The notes under the pieces were generated by a model. The model was not told the origin of the DNA. It was given only the letters and a program-made list of their open reading frames with translations, and ran no database searches. From positions 1-20,766 of the forward strand of contig CAYPKW010000043.1 in NCBI GenBank assembly GCA_964411425.1: a stretch of 20,766 nucleotides of DNA, given 5' to 3'. Each line of letters begins with the position of its first letter. Positions within the stretch are counted from its first letter, which is position 1. Shown here piece by piece: positions 8,006 to 14,737 of this stretch. The translations under genes were made by a program, and so were the position numbers. Origin of the DNA: CAYPKW01 sp964411425. GTDB lineage: Bacteria; Pseudomonadota; Alphaproteobacteria; Dongiales; Dongiaceae.

Positions 8006-8033
8006 TACCCCCTCCCCTCGCGGGGTGGGGGTA
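8006..8033. repeat. GC-rich hairpin between livK-like gene and GS-like gene
   Basis: TACCCCCTCCCC (8006-8017) and GGGGTGGGGGTA (8022-8033) form a 12-bp stem with one mismatch around a 4-base loop. No T-run follows, so it is not a typical intrinsic terminator. It may stabilise the 3' end of the transporter transcript or weaken read-through into the next gene. Similar C-rich/G-rich palindromes are common in alphaproteobacterial intergenic DNA. Confidence 0.6.
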
Positions 8034-8065
8034 GGCGGAGCGAGCACGCCCGTCCCGTGCCGCCC

Positions 8066-9376
8066 ATGCCTGGCGAAGAGCTCGTCATGTTCGCCACCTG
8101 CGACCTGTCGGGCGTGGTGCGCGGCAAGTCGTTCCCGGCGAGCGAGCTGGCCCGGCACGAGACGATCGGCGTCGCCTGGGTCCCCGCCAACCAGGCCCTC
8201 GACGCCTTCAGCGTCATTCCCGCGGACAACCCCTTCGGGCCGCTGGGCGACCTGCGCCTGTTGGCCGACCCGGCGACGCGCGTCAGGGTGGAGGGGCTCG
8301 AAGGCGCCTCGCCGCTGCATTTCTATCTCGGCGACATCGTGGAAACCGACGGCGCGCCCTGGGACTGCTGCACGCGCGGCTTCGCCAAGCGCGCGCTCGC
8401 CGACTTGCAGGCGGAAGCCGGGCTGCAACTGCAGTGCGCCTTCGAACAGGAATTCGCGCTGCTCGGCCTCGAGGGCCCGCCCAAACCGGCCTTCTCGCTC
8501 GCCGGGCTGCGCGCCGCCGATCCCTTCGCCGTGGGCCTGCTCGCGGCGCTGCGCCAAGCCGGGGTCGCGGTCGAAATGCTGCTGCCGGAGTACGGCGCGC
8601 TGCAATACGAGATCACCTGCGCGCCCACGCTCGGCGTCGCCGCCGCCGACCGGGCGATCGCCATCCGTGAGGTGGCGCGCGAGGTGGCGCGCGTGCAAGG
8701 CCTGCGCGCGACGTTCGCGCCCAAGCTGGCGCCCGCCGGCGTCGGCAACGGCGTGCACCTGCATTTCAGCCTGCGCGACCGCGCCGACCGGCCGGTCACC
8801 GCCGGCCGCGACGAGCCGCTAAGCGAGGTCGCGGGCCGGTTCGTCGCCGGCGTGCTCGCCCATCTGCCGGCGCTGTGCGCGCTGGTGGCACCCAGCGTGG
8901 TGTCGTACCTGCGTTTGCAGCCGCACCATTGGAGCTCGGCCTATACCTGCTTCGGCGTGCGCAACCGCGAGGCGACGTTGCGCCTGTGTCCGGTGGTCGA
9001 GTTTCCCGGTATGGCGGCGGCGGCGCAGGCCAACGTCGAGTTCCGCGCGCCGGACGCGGCGGCCAGCCCCTATATGGTGCTGGGCGCCATGGCGCGGGCG
9101 GGGCTGGACGGCATCCGGCGCCGGCTGCCGGCTCCGCCCGCGGTCAACGCCGATCCCGATACGCTCGCCGCGGCCGAGCGCGAGCGACTGGGCGTGCGCC
9201 GCCTGCCCGCCTCGCTGAGCGAGGCGCTCGTGGCGCTCGAAGCCGACAATGAAGCGCGATCCTGGTTCTCACCCCGTTTCCTCGACTGCTATCTGGCGAT
9301 AAAACGCAGCGAGATCGCGGCCTGCGCGGGTCTCACCGACGAGACCGCCTGCCGCAAATACGCCGAGGTCTATTGA
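8066..9376 (+). CDS. Glutamine synthetase-family ligase (possible gamma-glutamylamide synthetase)
   Basis: The protein is 436 residues from ATG 8066; a GTG at 8057 would add MPP. Residue numbers here use the 439-residue form. It has the glutamine synthetase fold: a beta-grasp N-terminus (TCDLSGVVRGKSF) and a catalytic domain retaining the metal/substrate pattern. E130 and E132 lie in FEQEF, E178 and E185 in PEYGALQYE, H234 in GNGVHLHFS, an Arg pair in VRNREATLRL, and E328/R330 in NVEFRAPDAAASPYM. It lacks an obvious adenylylation Tyr motif and resembles the PuuA/GlnT-like group that ligates glutamate to amines rather than the housekeeping enzyme. It follows the importer genes, and its stop overlaps by 7 bases the stop of the opposing toxin gene. 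The amine acceptor is unknown; the specificity is inferred from context. Confidence 0.85.
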   Translation: MPGEELVMFATCDLSGVVRGKSFPASELARHETIGVAWVPANQALDAFSVIPADNPFGPLGDLRLLADPATRVRVEGLEGASPLHFYLGDIVETDGAPWDCCTRGFAKRALADLQAEAGLQLQCAFEQEFALLGLEGPPKPAFSLAGLRAADPFAVGLLAALRQAGVAVEMLLPEYGALQYEITCAPTLGVAAADRAIAIREVAREVARVQGLRATFAPKLAPAGVGNGVHLHFSLRDRADRPVTAGRDEPLSEVAGRFVAGVLAHLPALCALVAPSVVSYLRLQPHHWSSAYTCFGVRNREATLRLCPVVEFPGMAAAAQANVEFRAPDAAASPYMVLGAMARAGLDGIRRRLPAPPAVNADPDTLAAAERERLGVRRLPASLSEALVALEADNEARSWFSPRFLDCYLAIKRSEIAACAGLTDETACRKYAEVY

Positions 9377-9906
9377 TGGCTGGGCCGGGCGCCCGCTCGG
9401 CTCGAACGATCGAGCGCCGCTTGCGCCGTCGCGGTCGGCAGGAACAGACGCGTCGCTCGATCGGGGAACGGGGCAAAACCGAAGGCGCGGTAAAACTCGG
9501 CGGCGCGCTCGTCTTTCGCGTCCACGACGACGGCGAATACCGCCATCGAGCGCCCGGCAGACAGGATCCGGCGCACCGCATCGGCCAGAAGCAGCTCCCC
9601 GACGCGGCGCCCCCGCGCGCGCTCGTCGCGGGCCAAGCGACCGATCAGCGCGGCCGGAACGGCGCCATAGGGCGGCAGCTTGCGGGCGATCTCGTTCGGC
9701 AGGTCGTCGACCGCGAGCGAGAATGTGCTCAAGCTGTAAAAGCCGACGACCCCCAACGCGTCATCGACGGCGACGAATACGCGCGCGACGTTGCGACGCT
9801 CGTCCTGACCGGCGCGACGGCGAAACCAATCGTCGAGCTCGGGCCGACCGCAAGAGAAAGCCGCTCGATCGTGATCCCTGCCGAGCGGCTCGACCGTGAC
9901 GGTCAA
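9370..9906 (-). CDS. GNAT-family acetyltransferase toxin (TacT-like)
   Basis: This 178-residue GNAT protein begins MTVTVEPLGRDHDRAAFSCG, matching the start of TacT/AtaT-type toxins (acetyltransferases that block translation by acetylating aminoacyl-tRNA). It has the hydrophobic strand VVGFYSLSTFSL, the acetyl-CoA loop ARDERARGRRVGELLLADA (about 92-110), and EFYRAFGF with Y139 at the position of the catalytic tyrosine. Length is close to the family norm. It starts 6 bases after the antitoxin stop, so the two are co-translated from the promoter upstream of the antitoxin gene. Its 3' end overlaps the end of the GS-like gene on the other strand (9370-9376). Toxicity and target tRNA are inferred from the family and the partner. 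Confidence 0.85.
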   Translation of the reverse strand: MTVTVEPLGRDHDRAAFSCGRPELDDWFRRRAGQDERRNVARVFVAVDDALGVVGFYSLSTFSLAVDDLPNEIARKLPPYGAVPAALIGRLARDERARGRRVGELLLADAVRRILSAGRSMAVFAVVVDAKDERAAEFYRAFGFAPFPDRATRLFLPTATAQAALDRSSRAGARPSHQ

Positions 9907-9912
9907 GGGCGG

Positions 9913-10206
9913 TCAGCCGAACAGCGCGCGGTGGCGTTTGAGCGCCGCGACCAGCCGCCGGTTCGGCACCGGCGGGTGCATCAGGGCGTTCAAGAACGCT
10001 TCGCGGTCGGCACCGGCGAGCCGCATGCGCTCGTGCTCGTCGAGTACGCGCCGCGCGCCTTCGTAAGCCAAATCGCCCGCGCTCAGCCCCGAGAGCGCGA
10101 CGGCCCGCTGGATGACCCGTTTGGCCGAAGCGGCGACACGCAACTCGATACGCTCGCGCTTGAGTTCGCGGCCTGCGGACCGTCGGCGTTTCGCGGTGCT
10201 TGCCAT
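9913..10206 (-). CDS. DUF1778-like RHH antitoxin (TacA-like)
   Basis: This 97-residue basic protein has the DUF1778 pattern ERIELRVAASAKRVIQRAVA then LSGLSAGDLAYEGARRVLDE. The first strand and helices form a ribbon-helix-helix DNA-binding domain, and the C-terminal part (ADREAFLNALMHPPVPNRRL) would wrap the toxin. The ATG at 10206 is used because GGAGG lies 9 bases upstream and the RHH strand follows at the usual distance; the frame is open further upstream but runs through the promoter. It precedes the GNAT toxin by 6 bases. Such antitoxins repress their own promoter as a complex with toxin, and a suitable inverted repeat lies over the predicted -10/-35 region. Confidence 0.85.
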   Translation of the reverse strand: MASTAKRRRSAGRELKRERIELRVAASAKRVIQRAVALSGLSAGDLAYEGARRVLDEHERMRLAGADREAFLNALMHPPVPNRRLVAALKRHRALFG

Positions 10207-10227
10207 GGAGCCGCCCTCCGTGCCAGA

Positions 10228-10256
10228 AATGTACGGCGTTTCACCGTGCATTGCAA
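10228..10256 (-). promoter_or_regulatory. Promoter and inverted-repeat operator of the toxin-antitoxin pair
   Basis: On the minus strand, TTGCAA (10256-10251) and TACATT (10233-10228) are 17 bases apart and about 20 bases upstream of the antitoxin start, a good sigma-70-like promoter. An inverted repeat, AATGTACGG (10228-10236) and CCGTGCATT (10244-10252), matches at 8 of 9 arm positions and covers the -10 and part of the -35. That is where an RHH antitoxin complex would bind to repress its own operon. Confidence 0.6.
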
Positions 10257-10286
10257 GAGCCGTAATCGTTGACCGACGCGCATCGC

Positions 10287-11102
10287 ATGGATGCCCAGCC
10301 GGAATCGCTCCTCGCCGCCGACGAGCCGCCACCCTTCGCGGCCTCGAACCTCGCCGGCCGCTCGCCCTTCGTGCTGCTGTGCGACCACGCCTCGAACCGG
10401 CTGCCGCGCCGCCTGGGCCGCCTCGGTCTTGCGGCCGCCGAGCTCGAGCGCCACGTCGCCTGGGATATCGGCGCCGCCGCGGTGGCGCGCCGGCTGTCGG
10501 AGCTGATCGACGCGCCGCTCTTCCTCGCCGGCTATTCGCGCCTCGCCATCGACCTCAACCGGCCGCCGGGATCGCCCAGCTCGATCGTCGCGCTGTCGGA
10601 GGCAACTGCAATTCCGGGCAACAGCGGATTCTCCGCGGCCGAGGCGGCGGCGCGGCGGCGCCACCTGTTCGACCCCTATCACGGCGCGATCGCCCGCTTC
10701 CTCGACGCGCGGCGCGCCGGCCCTACGGCCATCGTGGCCGTGCACAGCTTCACGCCGGTCTATCTCGGCACGCCGAGGCCGTGGCACGTGGGCTTCTCCT
10801 GCCGCCTCGATGCGCGGCTGGCGCGGCCGCTGATCGAACGCTTCCGCGCCGACACCGATACGACCGTCGGCGACAACCAGCCCTACCCCGTCACCCTCGA
10901 CAGCGACTACGCCATTCCGGTGCATGCCGAGGCGCGCAAGCTGCCCGGCGTGCTGGTCGAAATGCGCCAGGATCTGATCACCGACGCCGTAGGCCAGGAC
11001 CGCTGGGCCGAGCGGCTCGCCGCGGCGCTCTTGCATGTTCTAGCCGACGCCGACATCTTCGCGCAGAGGCCCAACGAACCGCAGGAGGCCGCCGCCCCAT
11101 GA
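10287..11102 (+). CDS. N-formylglutamate amidohydrolase-family protein (COG3931-like)
   Basis: This 271-residue protein matches the N-formylglutamate amidohydrolase (FGase) superfamily. It shows FVLLCDHASNRLPRRLGRLG near the N-terminus, HVAWDIGAAAVARRLSELID, YSRLAIDLNRPPGSPSSI, AIVAVHSFTPVYLG (His of the metal site) and VLVEMRQDLI. These carry the conserved His, Asp and Glu residues of the zinc amidohydrolase fold. ATG 10287 is chosen over an upstream TTG at 10269, which would add six residues; neither has a clear ribosome site. The stop overlaps the next start as ATGA (11099-11102), so it is tightly coupled to the isochorismatase-fold gene. In this branch the true substrate is usually unknown; hydrolysis of an N-formyl or other amide of an acidic amino acid is the family-level expectation. 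Confidence 0.85.
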   Translation: MDAQPESLLAADEPPPFAASNLAGRSPFVLLCDHASNRLPRRLGRLGLAAAELERHVAWDIGAAAVARRLSELIDAPLFLAGYSRLAIDLNRPPGSPSSIVALSEATAIPGNSGFSAAEAAARRRHLFDPYHGAIARFLDARRAGPTAIVAVHSFTPVYLGTPRPWHVGFSCRLDARLARPLIERFRADTDTTVGDNQPYPVTLDSDYAIPVHAEARKLPGVLVEMRQDLITDAVGQDRWAERLAAALLHVLADADIFAQRPNEPQEAAAP

Positions 11103-11788
11103 CCCGCCGAACCGACCTGCCGCCGATCGACGCCGAGCACGGCCTTTACCGCGAGCGCGCGATCCTGCCCCAGCGCGCGGCGCTGCTGTCGATCGACATG
11201 CAGAACCAGGAATGCGCCAAGGCGGTGCGCGAGGCCGGCGCAACCGATCCGAGGAAAGCCGCCTATTTCGGCCGCCTCGAACGCGTGGTCATCCCCAACC
11301 AGCGGCGCCTGCAGGCTTCAGCGCGCGCCCACGGCATCGAGGTGATCTACACCACGATCGAGAGCCTGACCGAGGACGGCCGCGACCGCAGCCTCGACCA
11401 CAAGATATCGCGCATCCTCGTGCCCAAGGGCTCGTGGGACGCCAAGGTCATCGACGAGGTGGCGCCGGTGGGCGACGAGATCGTCATCCCCAAGACCGCC
11501 TCGGGCGTGTTCAATGCCACCAACATCGAGTACGTGCTGCGCAATCTGGGCGTCGAGTATCTGATCGTCTACGGTGTGCTGACCGACCAGTGCGTCGAAT
11601 CGACGGTACGCGACGCCGCCGACCGCGGCTTCCTGGTGACGCAGATCGAGGACTGCTGCGCCACCTACAGCGGAGCGCACGAACGCTCGATCGAGGCCAT
11701 GCGCGGCCACTATTGCCGCACGCGCACGACCGGCGAGATGATCGCCGAAATCGAATCTCTCGCGCGCCGGCGCCGCGCCGCCGGCTGA
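11099..11788 (+). CDS. Isochorismatase-fold cysteine hydrolase (amidase type)
   Basis: This 229-residue protein has the isochorismatase/nicotinamidase fold with an apparent catalytic triad: D33 in LLSIDMQN, K132 in IVIPKTASGVFNAT and C165 in VYGVLTDQCVESTVRDA. The latter has the conserved non-proline cis-peptide region (VL before TDQC). The presence of Cys points to amide hydrolysis (nicotinamidase, maleamate or biuret hydrolase, N-carbamoyl amidase types) rather than the Asp-variant isochorismatases. It is translationally coupled to the FGase-like gene through a 4-base overlap and is the last gene in the plus-strand run. It converges on a cytochrome c gene 21 bases away. The substrate is probably a product of, or a relative of, the compound imported by the upstream ABC system; this is inferred from gene order only. 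Confidence 0.87.
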   Translation: MTRRTDLPPIDAEHGLYRERAILPQRAALLSIDMQNQECAKAVREAGATDPRKAAYFGRLERVVIPNQRRLQASARAHGIEVIYTTIESLTEDGRDRSLDHKISRILVPKGSWDAKVIDEVAPVGDEIVIPKTASGVFNATNIEYVLRNLGVEYLIVYGVLTDQCVESTVRDAADRGFLVTQIEDCCATYSGAHERSIEAMRGHYCRTRTTGEMIAEIESLARRRRAAG

Positions 11789-11809
11789 CCGGCGCATCGG
11801 CATCGGGGT

Positions 11810-12700
11810 TTATTCCCAGCCGGGCGCCGTCGCCTTGGCCGCCGGATTGTCGATCGCCGCCAGGCTGCGAAGATAGGCGATGACGGCGGCGCGGTCCTCG
11901 GGCGTGAGGCGGCTGGTGGACTGCTCCACCACCTCGCCCATCAGCGAACCCACCACGTCGCCGTCCGGCAGCAGCCCGATCTTGAGCAAGGCGCCGAGCT
12001 GTCCGTCGTCCCACTTGCCGATGCCGGTGTCCGGGTCGGGCGTGATGTTGGGGACCTTCTTGCCGCCGGGGCCGGCCGTCGTGCCGGCGTAGGCGCGCGC
12101 CCGGTCGCTGCCGCCCGAGGAGGTGCGCGGCGTGTGGCATTCGCCGCAATGGAGGAGCGCCTTGACCAGATAGGCGCCGCGGTTCCATTTGGCGTCCTGC
12201 GCCGGGTCGGGCGCCAGCGGACCGGGCGCGAAGTTCAGCCACTTCCAGAAGGTCACGAGAAACCGCCAGCCGAACGGAAAGGACAGCTCGTGCGGACGGT
12301 TCGCCCGCGCCACCGGCGGCAGCGTGAAGATGTAGTCCTTGAGGTCGAGGATGTCGGCATCCGTCATCCTGGTAAAGCTGGTGTAGGGGAACGCCGGATA
12401 GAGGTTCGAGCCGTCGGGCGCCTCGCCGTGGCGCAGCGCCCTGAGGAAATCCTCGTCCGACCAGCCGCCGATGCCGGTGTCCGGGTCGGGCGTGATGTTG
12501 GGGCCGTAAAAGCGCCCGAACGGGGTCTCCAGCGCCCGTCCGCCGGCGAGCAAGGGTCCCTTGCCGGGCGGGTCGGTGTGACAGCCGCCGCAGCCGGCGG
12601 CGGCGAAGAGATAGGCGCCGCGCTCGACCGACGGCGTGGCGCCCGCCGCGGCGCCGGCCATAACGGCCGCGAGGGCGAGAGCTAGTAGAGATCGAAACAG
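11810..12700 (-). CDS. Exported diheme cytochrome c
   Basis: Two c-type heme domains are present, with CGGCH and CGECH (C37-H41 and C185-H189 counted from the upstream start), each followed by NITPDPDTGIG, a pattern shared with the cytochrome subunits of alcohol and gluconate dehydrogenases. The first standard start is ATG 12661, but that form begins MAGAAAGATPS and lacks a signal peptide. In frame upstream, CTG 12700 opens LFRSLLALALAAVMAGAAAGA, a convincing signal peptide, with GAGGA (12714-12710) 9 bases before it and a stop codon at 12715. I therefore place the start at CTG 12700 (296 residues) and treat ATG 12661 (283 residues) as the fallback. It would act as a periplasmic electron carrier. 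No dehydrogenase partner is adjacent. Confidence 0.85.
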   Translation of the reverse strand: MFRSLLALALAAVMAGAAAGATPSVERGAYLFAAAGCGGCHTDPPGKGPLLAGGRALETPFGRFYGPNITPDPDTGIGGWSDEDFLRALRHGEAPDGSNLYPAFPYTSFTRMTDADILDLKDYIFTLPPVARANRPHELSFPFGWRFLVTFWKWLNFAPGPLAPDPAQDAKWNRGAYLVKALLHCGECHTPRTSSGGSDRARAYAGTTAGPGGKKVPNITPDPDTGIGKWDDGQLGALLKIGLLPDGDVVGSLMGEVVEQSTSRLTPEDRAAVIAYLRSLAAIDNPAAKATAPGWE

Positions 12701-12734
12701 GACCTGGAATCCTCAACCATTCGGCAAGGATTTG

Positions 12735-12754
12735 CATGGTTCGATCGAAACATG
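12735..12754. promoter_or_regulatory. 20-bp near-perfect palindrome between divergent genes
   Basis: CATGGTTCGATCGAAACATG pairs with itself at 9 of 10 positions, with a perfect TTCGATCGAA core (12740-12749). It lies 35 bases upstream of the cytochrome c CTG start and 43 bases upstream of the LOG-family start, within the only non-coding stretch between them. That makes it a likely operator for a dimeric regulator of one or both genes. The regulator is unknown. Confidence 0.5.
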
Positions 12755-12797
12755 ATAGCCGGGTAGCCGGGTGCCGCCAACCCAACCAGGAATCTCC

Positions 12798-13382
12798 ATG
12801 CCACCGGTCACTTCGCTCTGCGTCTACTGCGGCTCGGCGGTCGGCGGCAACCCGTCTTACCGGGCCGCCGCCAGGCGGCTCGGCCGCCTCATGGCCGAGA
12901 GCGGCGTCAGGCTCGTCTATGGCGGCGGGCGCATCGGCCTCATGGGCGTGCTGGCGGACGCGGTGCTGGCGGCCGGCGGCACCGTGGTGGGCGTCATCCC
13001 CGAGCATCTGCAGGCGCTGGAGGTGGGCCACCGCGGCGTCGGCGAGCTGCGCGTGGTGGACAGTATGCATAGCCGCAAGAACGCGATGTTCGAGCTGGCG
13101 GACGCGTTCGCGATTCTGCCGGGCGGCCTCGGCACGCTCGACGAGACCTTCGAGATCCTGACCTGGCGGCAATTGCGGCTGCACGACAAGCCGATCGTGC
13201 TGGTCGATCTGGACGGCTACTGGCAGCCGCTGCTGCGGCTGATCGAGCACATCGGCGAGGAAGGTTTCGTCGGGCCCGAGTGCTGGCGGCTGTTCGGCGT
13301 GGTCGAGACGGTGGAAGACGTGCTGCCGGCCATCCGGCGCCTGCCGGCGCCGGCCGTGCGCGAGGCAACGGAACTGCTCTAG
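12798..13382 (+). CDS. LOG-family protein (cytokinin riboside 5'-monophosphate phosphoribohydrolase-like)
   Basis: This 194-residue protein has the Rossmann-like LOG fold: SLCVYCGSAVGGNPSY at the N-terminus, LVYGGGRIGLMG (39-50), MHSRKNAM (90-97) and the signature PGGLGTLDE (108-116). These carry the Arg and Glu residues used to hydrolyse nucleoside 5'-monophosphates to a free base and ribose 5-phosphate. Older annotation calls such proteins lysine decarboxylases, but the motif and length fit the LOG group (TIGR00730). ATG 12798 is supported by AGGA 7 bases upstream. It lies 20 bases before icd on the same strand and may be co-transcribed with it. In bacteria without plant hosts it is thought to salvage or clean up modified purine nucleotides; the substrate here is not known. 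Confidence 0.93.
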   Translation: MPPVTSLCVYCGSAVGGNPSYRAAARRLGRLMAESGVRLVYGGGRIGLMGVLADAVLAAGGTVVGVIPEHLQALEVGHRGVGELRVVDSMHSRKNAMFELADAFAILPGGLGTLDETFEILTWRQLRLHDKPIVLVDLDGYWQPLLRLIEHIGEEGFVGPECWRLFGVVETVEDVLPAIRRLPAPAVREATELL

Positions 13383-13402
13383 GCGGCCGCCGGGGACGAC
13401 GC

Positions 13403-14617
13403 ATGCGAAAAATCAAGGTGCAGAACCCCGTCGTCGAGATCGACGGCGACGAGATGACGCGGATCATCTGGCGCTTCATCAAGGACCGGCTGGTCGTCCC
13501 CTATCTCGACGTCGACATCGAGTACTACGACCTTGGGATCGAGAACCGCGACCGCACCGAGGACCAGGTCACGGTGGACGCCGCCAACGCCATCAAGCGG
13601 CACCGGGTGGGCGTCAAGTGCGCCACCATCACGCCCGACGAGGCCAGGGTCAAGGAATTCAACCTCAAGAAAATGTGGAAGTCGCCGAACGGCACCATCC
13701 GCAACATCCTGGACGGCACCGTGTTCCGGCAGCCCATCGTCTGCCGCAACGTGCCGCGCCTGGTGCCGGGTTGGACGCAGCCGATCGTCATCGGCCGGCA
13801 CGCCTTCGGCGACCAGTACCGGGCAACCGACGTGATCATTCCCGGCCCTGGCCGCCTCAGCTTGCGCTTCGAGCCCAAGGGCGGGGGTCCCGCGGTCGAG
13901 CACCCGGTATTCGACTTCCCCGCGCCCGGCGTGGCGCTCGGCATGTACAACCTCGACGCATCGATCCGCGGCTTCGCCCGCGCCTGCCTCAACTACGGGC
14001 TAACGCTCGGCTGGCCGGTCTATCTCTCCACCAAGAACACGATCCTCAAGATCTACGACGGGCGTTTCAAGGACCTCTTCCAGGAGGTGTTCGACCGGGA
14101 ATTCGCCGCCGCCTTCAAAGAGAAGGGAATCGCCTACGAGCACCGCCTGATCGACGACATGGTGGCGGCCGCGCTCAAGTGGAGCGGCGGCTTCGTGTGG
14201 GCGTGCAAGAACTACGACGGCGACGTGCAATCCGACACGGTGGCGCAGGGCTTCGGTTCGCTCGGCCTGATGACTTCGGTGCTGCTGTCGCCCGACGGCC
14301 GGGTGATGGAGGCGGAAGCGGCGCACGGCACCGTCACCCGCCACTATCGCGAGCACCAGAAGGGCAGGGAGACCTCGACCAACCCGATCGCCTCGATCTA
14401 CGCCTGGACGCGGGGGCTGTGGTATCGCGGCAAGTTCGACGACACGCCCGAGCTGCAGCGCTTCGCGCTCACCCTGGAGAAGCTGTGCGTCGAGACGGTC
14501 GAGGCGGGCCACATGACCAAGGACCTGGCGCTCCTGATCAGCCCCGAGCAGGGTTGGCTCACCACGACCCAGTTCCTCGACAAGCTGGACCAGGCGCTGC
14601 GCCGCGCCACGGCCTGA
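13403..14617 (+). CDS. icd: NADP-dependent isocitrate dehydrogenase
   Basis: This 404-residue enzyme is the eukaryotic-type (type II) NADP isocitrate dehydrogenase found in many alphaproteobacteria. It oxidatively decarboxylates isocitrate to 2-oxoglutarate in the citric acid cycle. Conserved sites are visible: KSPNGTIRN (93-101) and R132 in IGRHAFGDQYRATD for substrate, catalytic K211 in YLSTKNTILK, metal-binding D251 and D274 in LIDDMVAAA and NYDGDVQSD, and AHGTVTRHYR (308-317) for the NADP phosphate. Length and ends match the family. ATG 13403 begins MRKIKVQNPVVEIDGDEMTR. It follows the LOG gene by 20 bases and converges on the channel gene across two palindromes. The product, 2-oxoglutarate, is also the carbon acceptor for ammonium. 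Confidence 0.97.
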   Translation: MRKIKVQNPVVEIDGDEMTRIIWRFIKDRLVVPYLDVDIEYYDLGIENRDRTEDQVTVDAANAIKRHRVGVKCATITPDEARVKEFNLKKMWKSPNGTIRNILDGTVFRQPIVCRNVPRLVPGWTQPIVIGRHAFGDQYRATDVIIPGPGRLSLRFEPKGGGPAVEHPVFDFPAPGVALGMYNLDASIRGFARACLNYGLTLGWPVYLSTKNTILKIYDGRFKDLFQEVFDREFAAAFKEKGIAYEHRLIDDMVAAALKWSGGFVWACKNYDGDVQSDTVAQGFGSLGLMTSVLLSPDGRVMEAEAAHGTVTRHYREHQKGRETSTNPIASIYAWTRGLWYRGKFDDTPELQRFALTLEKLCVETVEAGHMTKDLALLISPEQGWLTTTQFLDKLDQALRRATA

Positions 14618-14620
14618 AGC

Positions 14621-14674
14621 CTAGAGCAAGATCGGATCGGATTGAATCAATCTGATCCGTGAATCTTGCTTTAG
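14621..14674. repeat. Palindromic element, copy 1, 3' of icd
   Basis: CTAGAGCAAGAT (14621-14632) and ATCTTGCTTTAG (14663-14674) are inverted copies with 11 of 12 matches, enclosing CGGATCGGATT and AATCTGATCCG, which also pair imperfectly. The result is a long hairpin just after the icd stop. It may act as a bidirectional transcription barrier between the convergent icd and channel genes. Confidence 0.7.
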
Positions 14675-14685
14675 TTCAATAGCTT

Positions 14686-14734
14686 GAGCATGATCTTATC
14701 GGAAAAGTGGCAGCCACTTTTCCGGATCATGCTC
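14686..14734. repeat. Palindromic element, copy 2, 3' of channel gene
   Basis: GAGCATGATC (14686-14695) pairs with GATCATGCTC (14725-14734), and inside them GGAAAAGTGGC (14701-14711) pairs perfectly with GCCACTTTTCC (14713-14723). The left arm carries a TTAT bulge. This sequence type is a very common intergenic palindrome in Hyphomicrobiales. Its position between two convergent stops suggests it serves as a terminator or RNA-end stabiliser for both genes. Confidence 0.75.
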
Positions 14735-14737
14735 TAG

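Noticed and set aside
9373..10272. Plus-strand frame covering the toxin-antitoxin pair
   Set aside because: The GNAT and RHH motifs are all on the minus strand, with good ribosome sites and promoter there.
11511..13250. 579-codon minus-strand frame spanning the isochorismatase, cytochrome and LOG genes
   Set aside because: It crosses three well-supported genes in other frames and its translation is Arg/Ala-rich noise.
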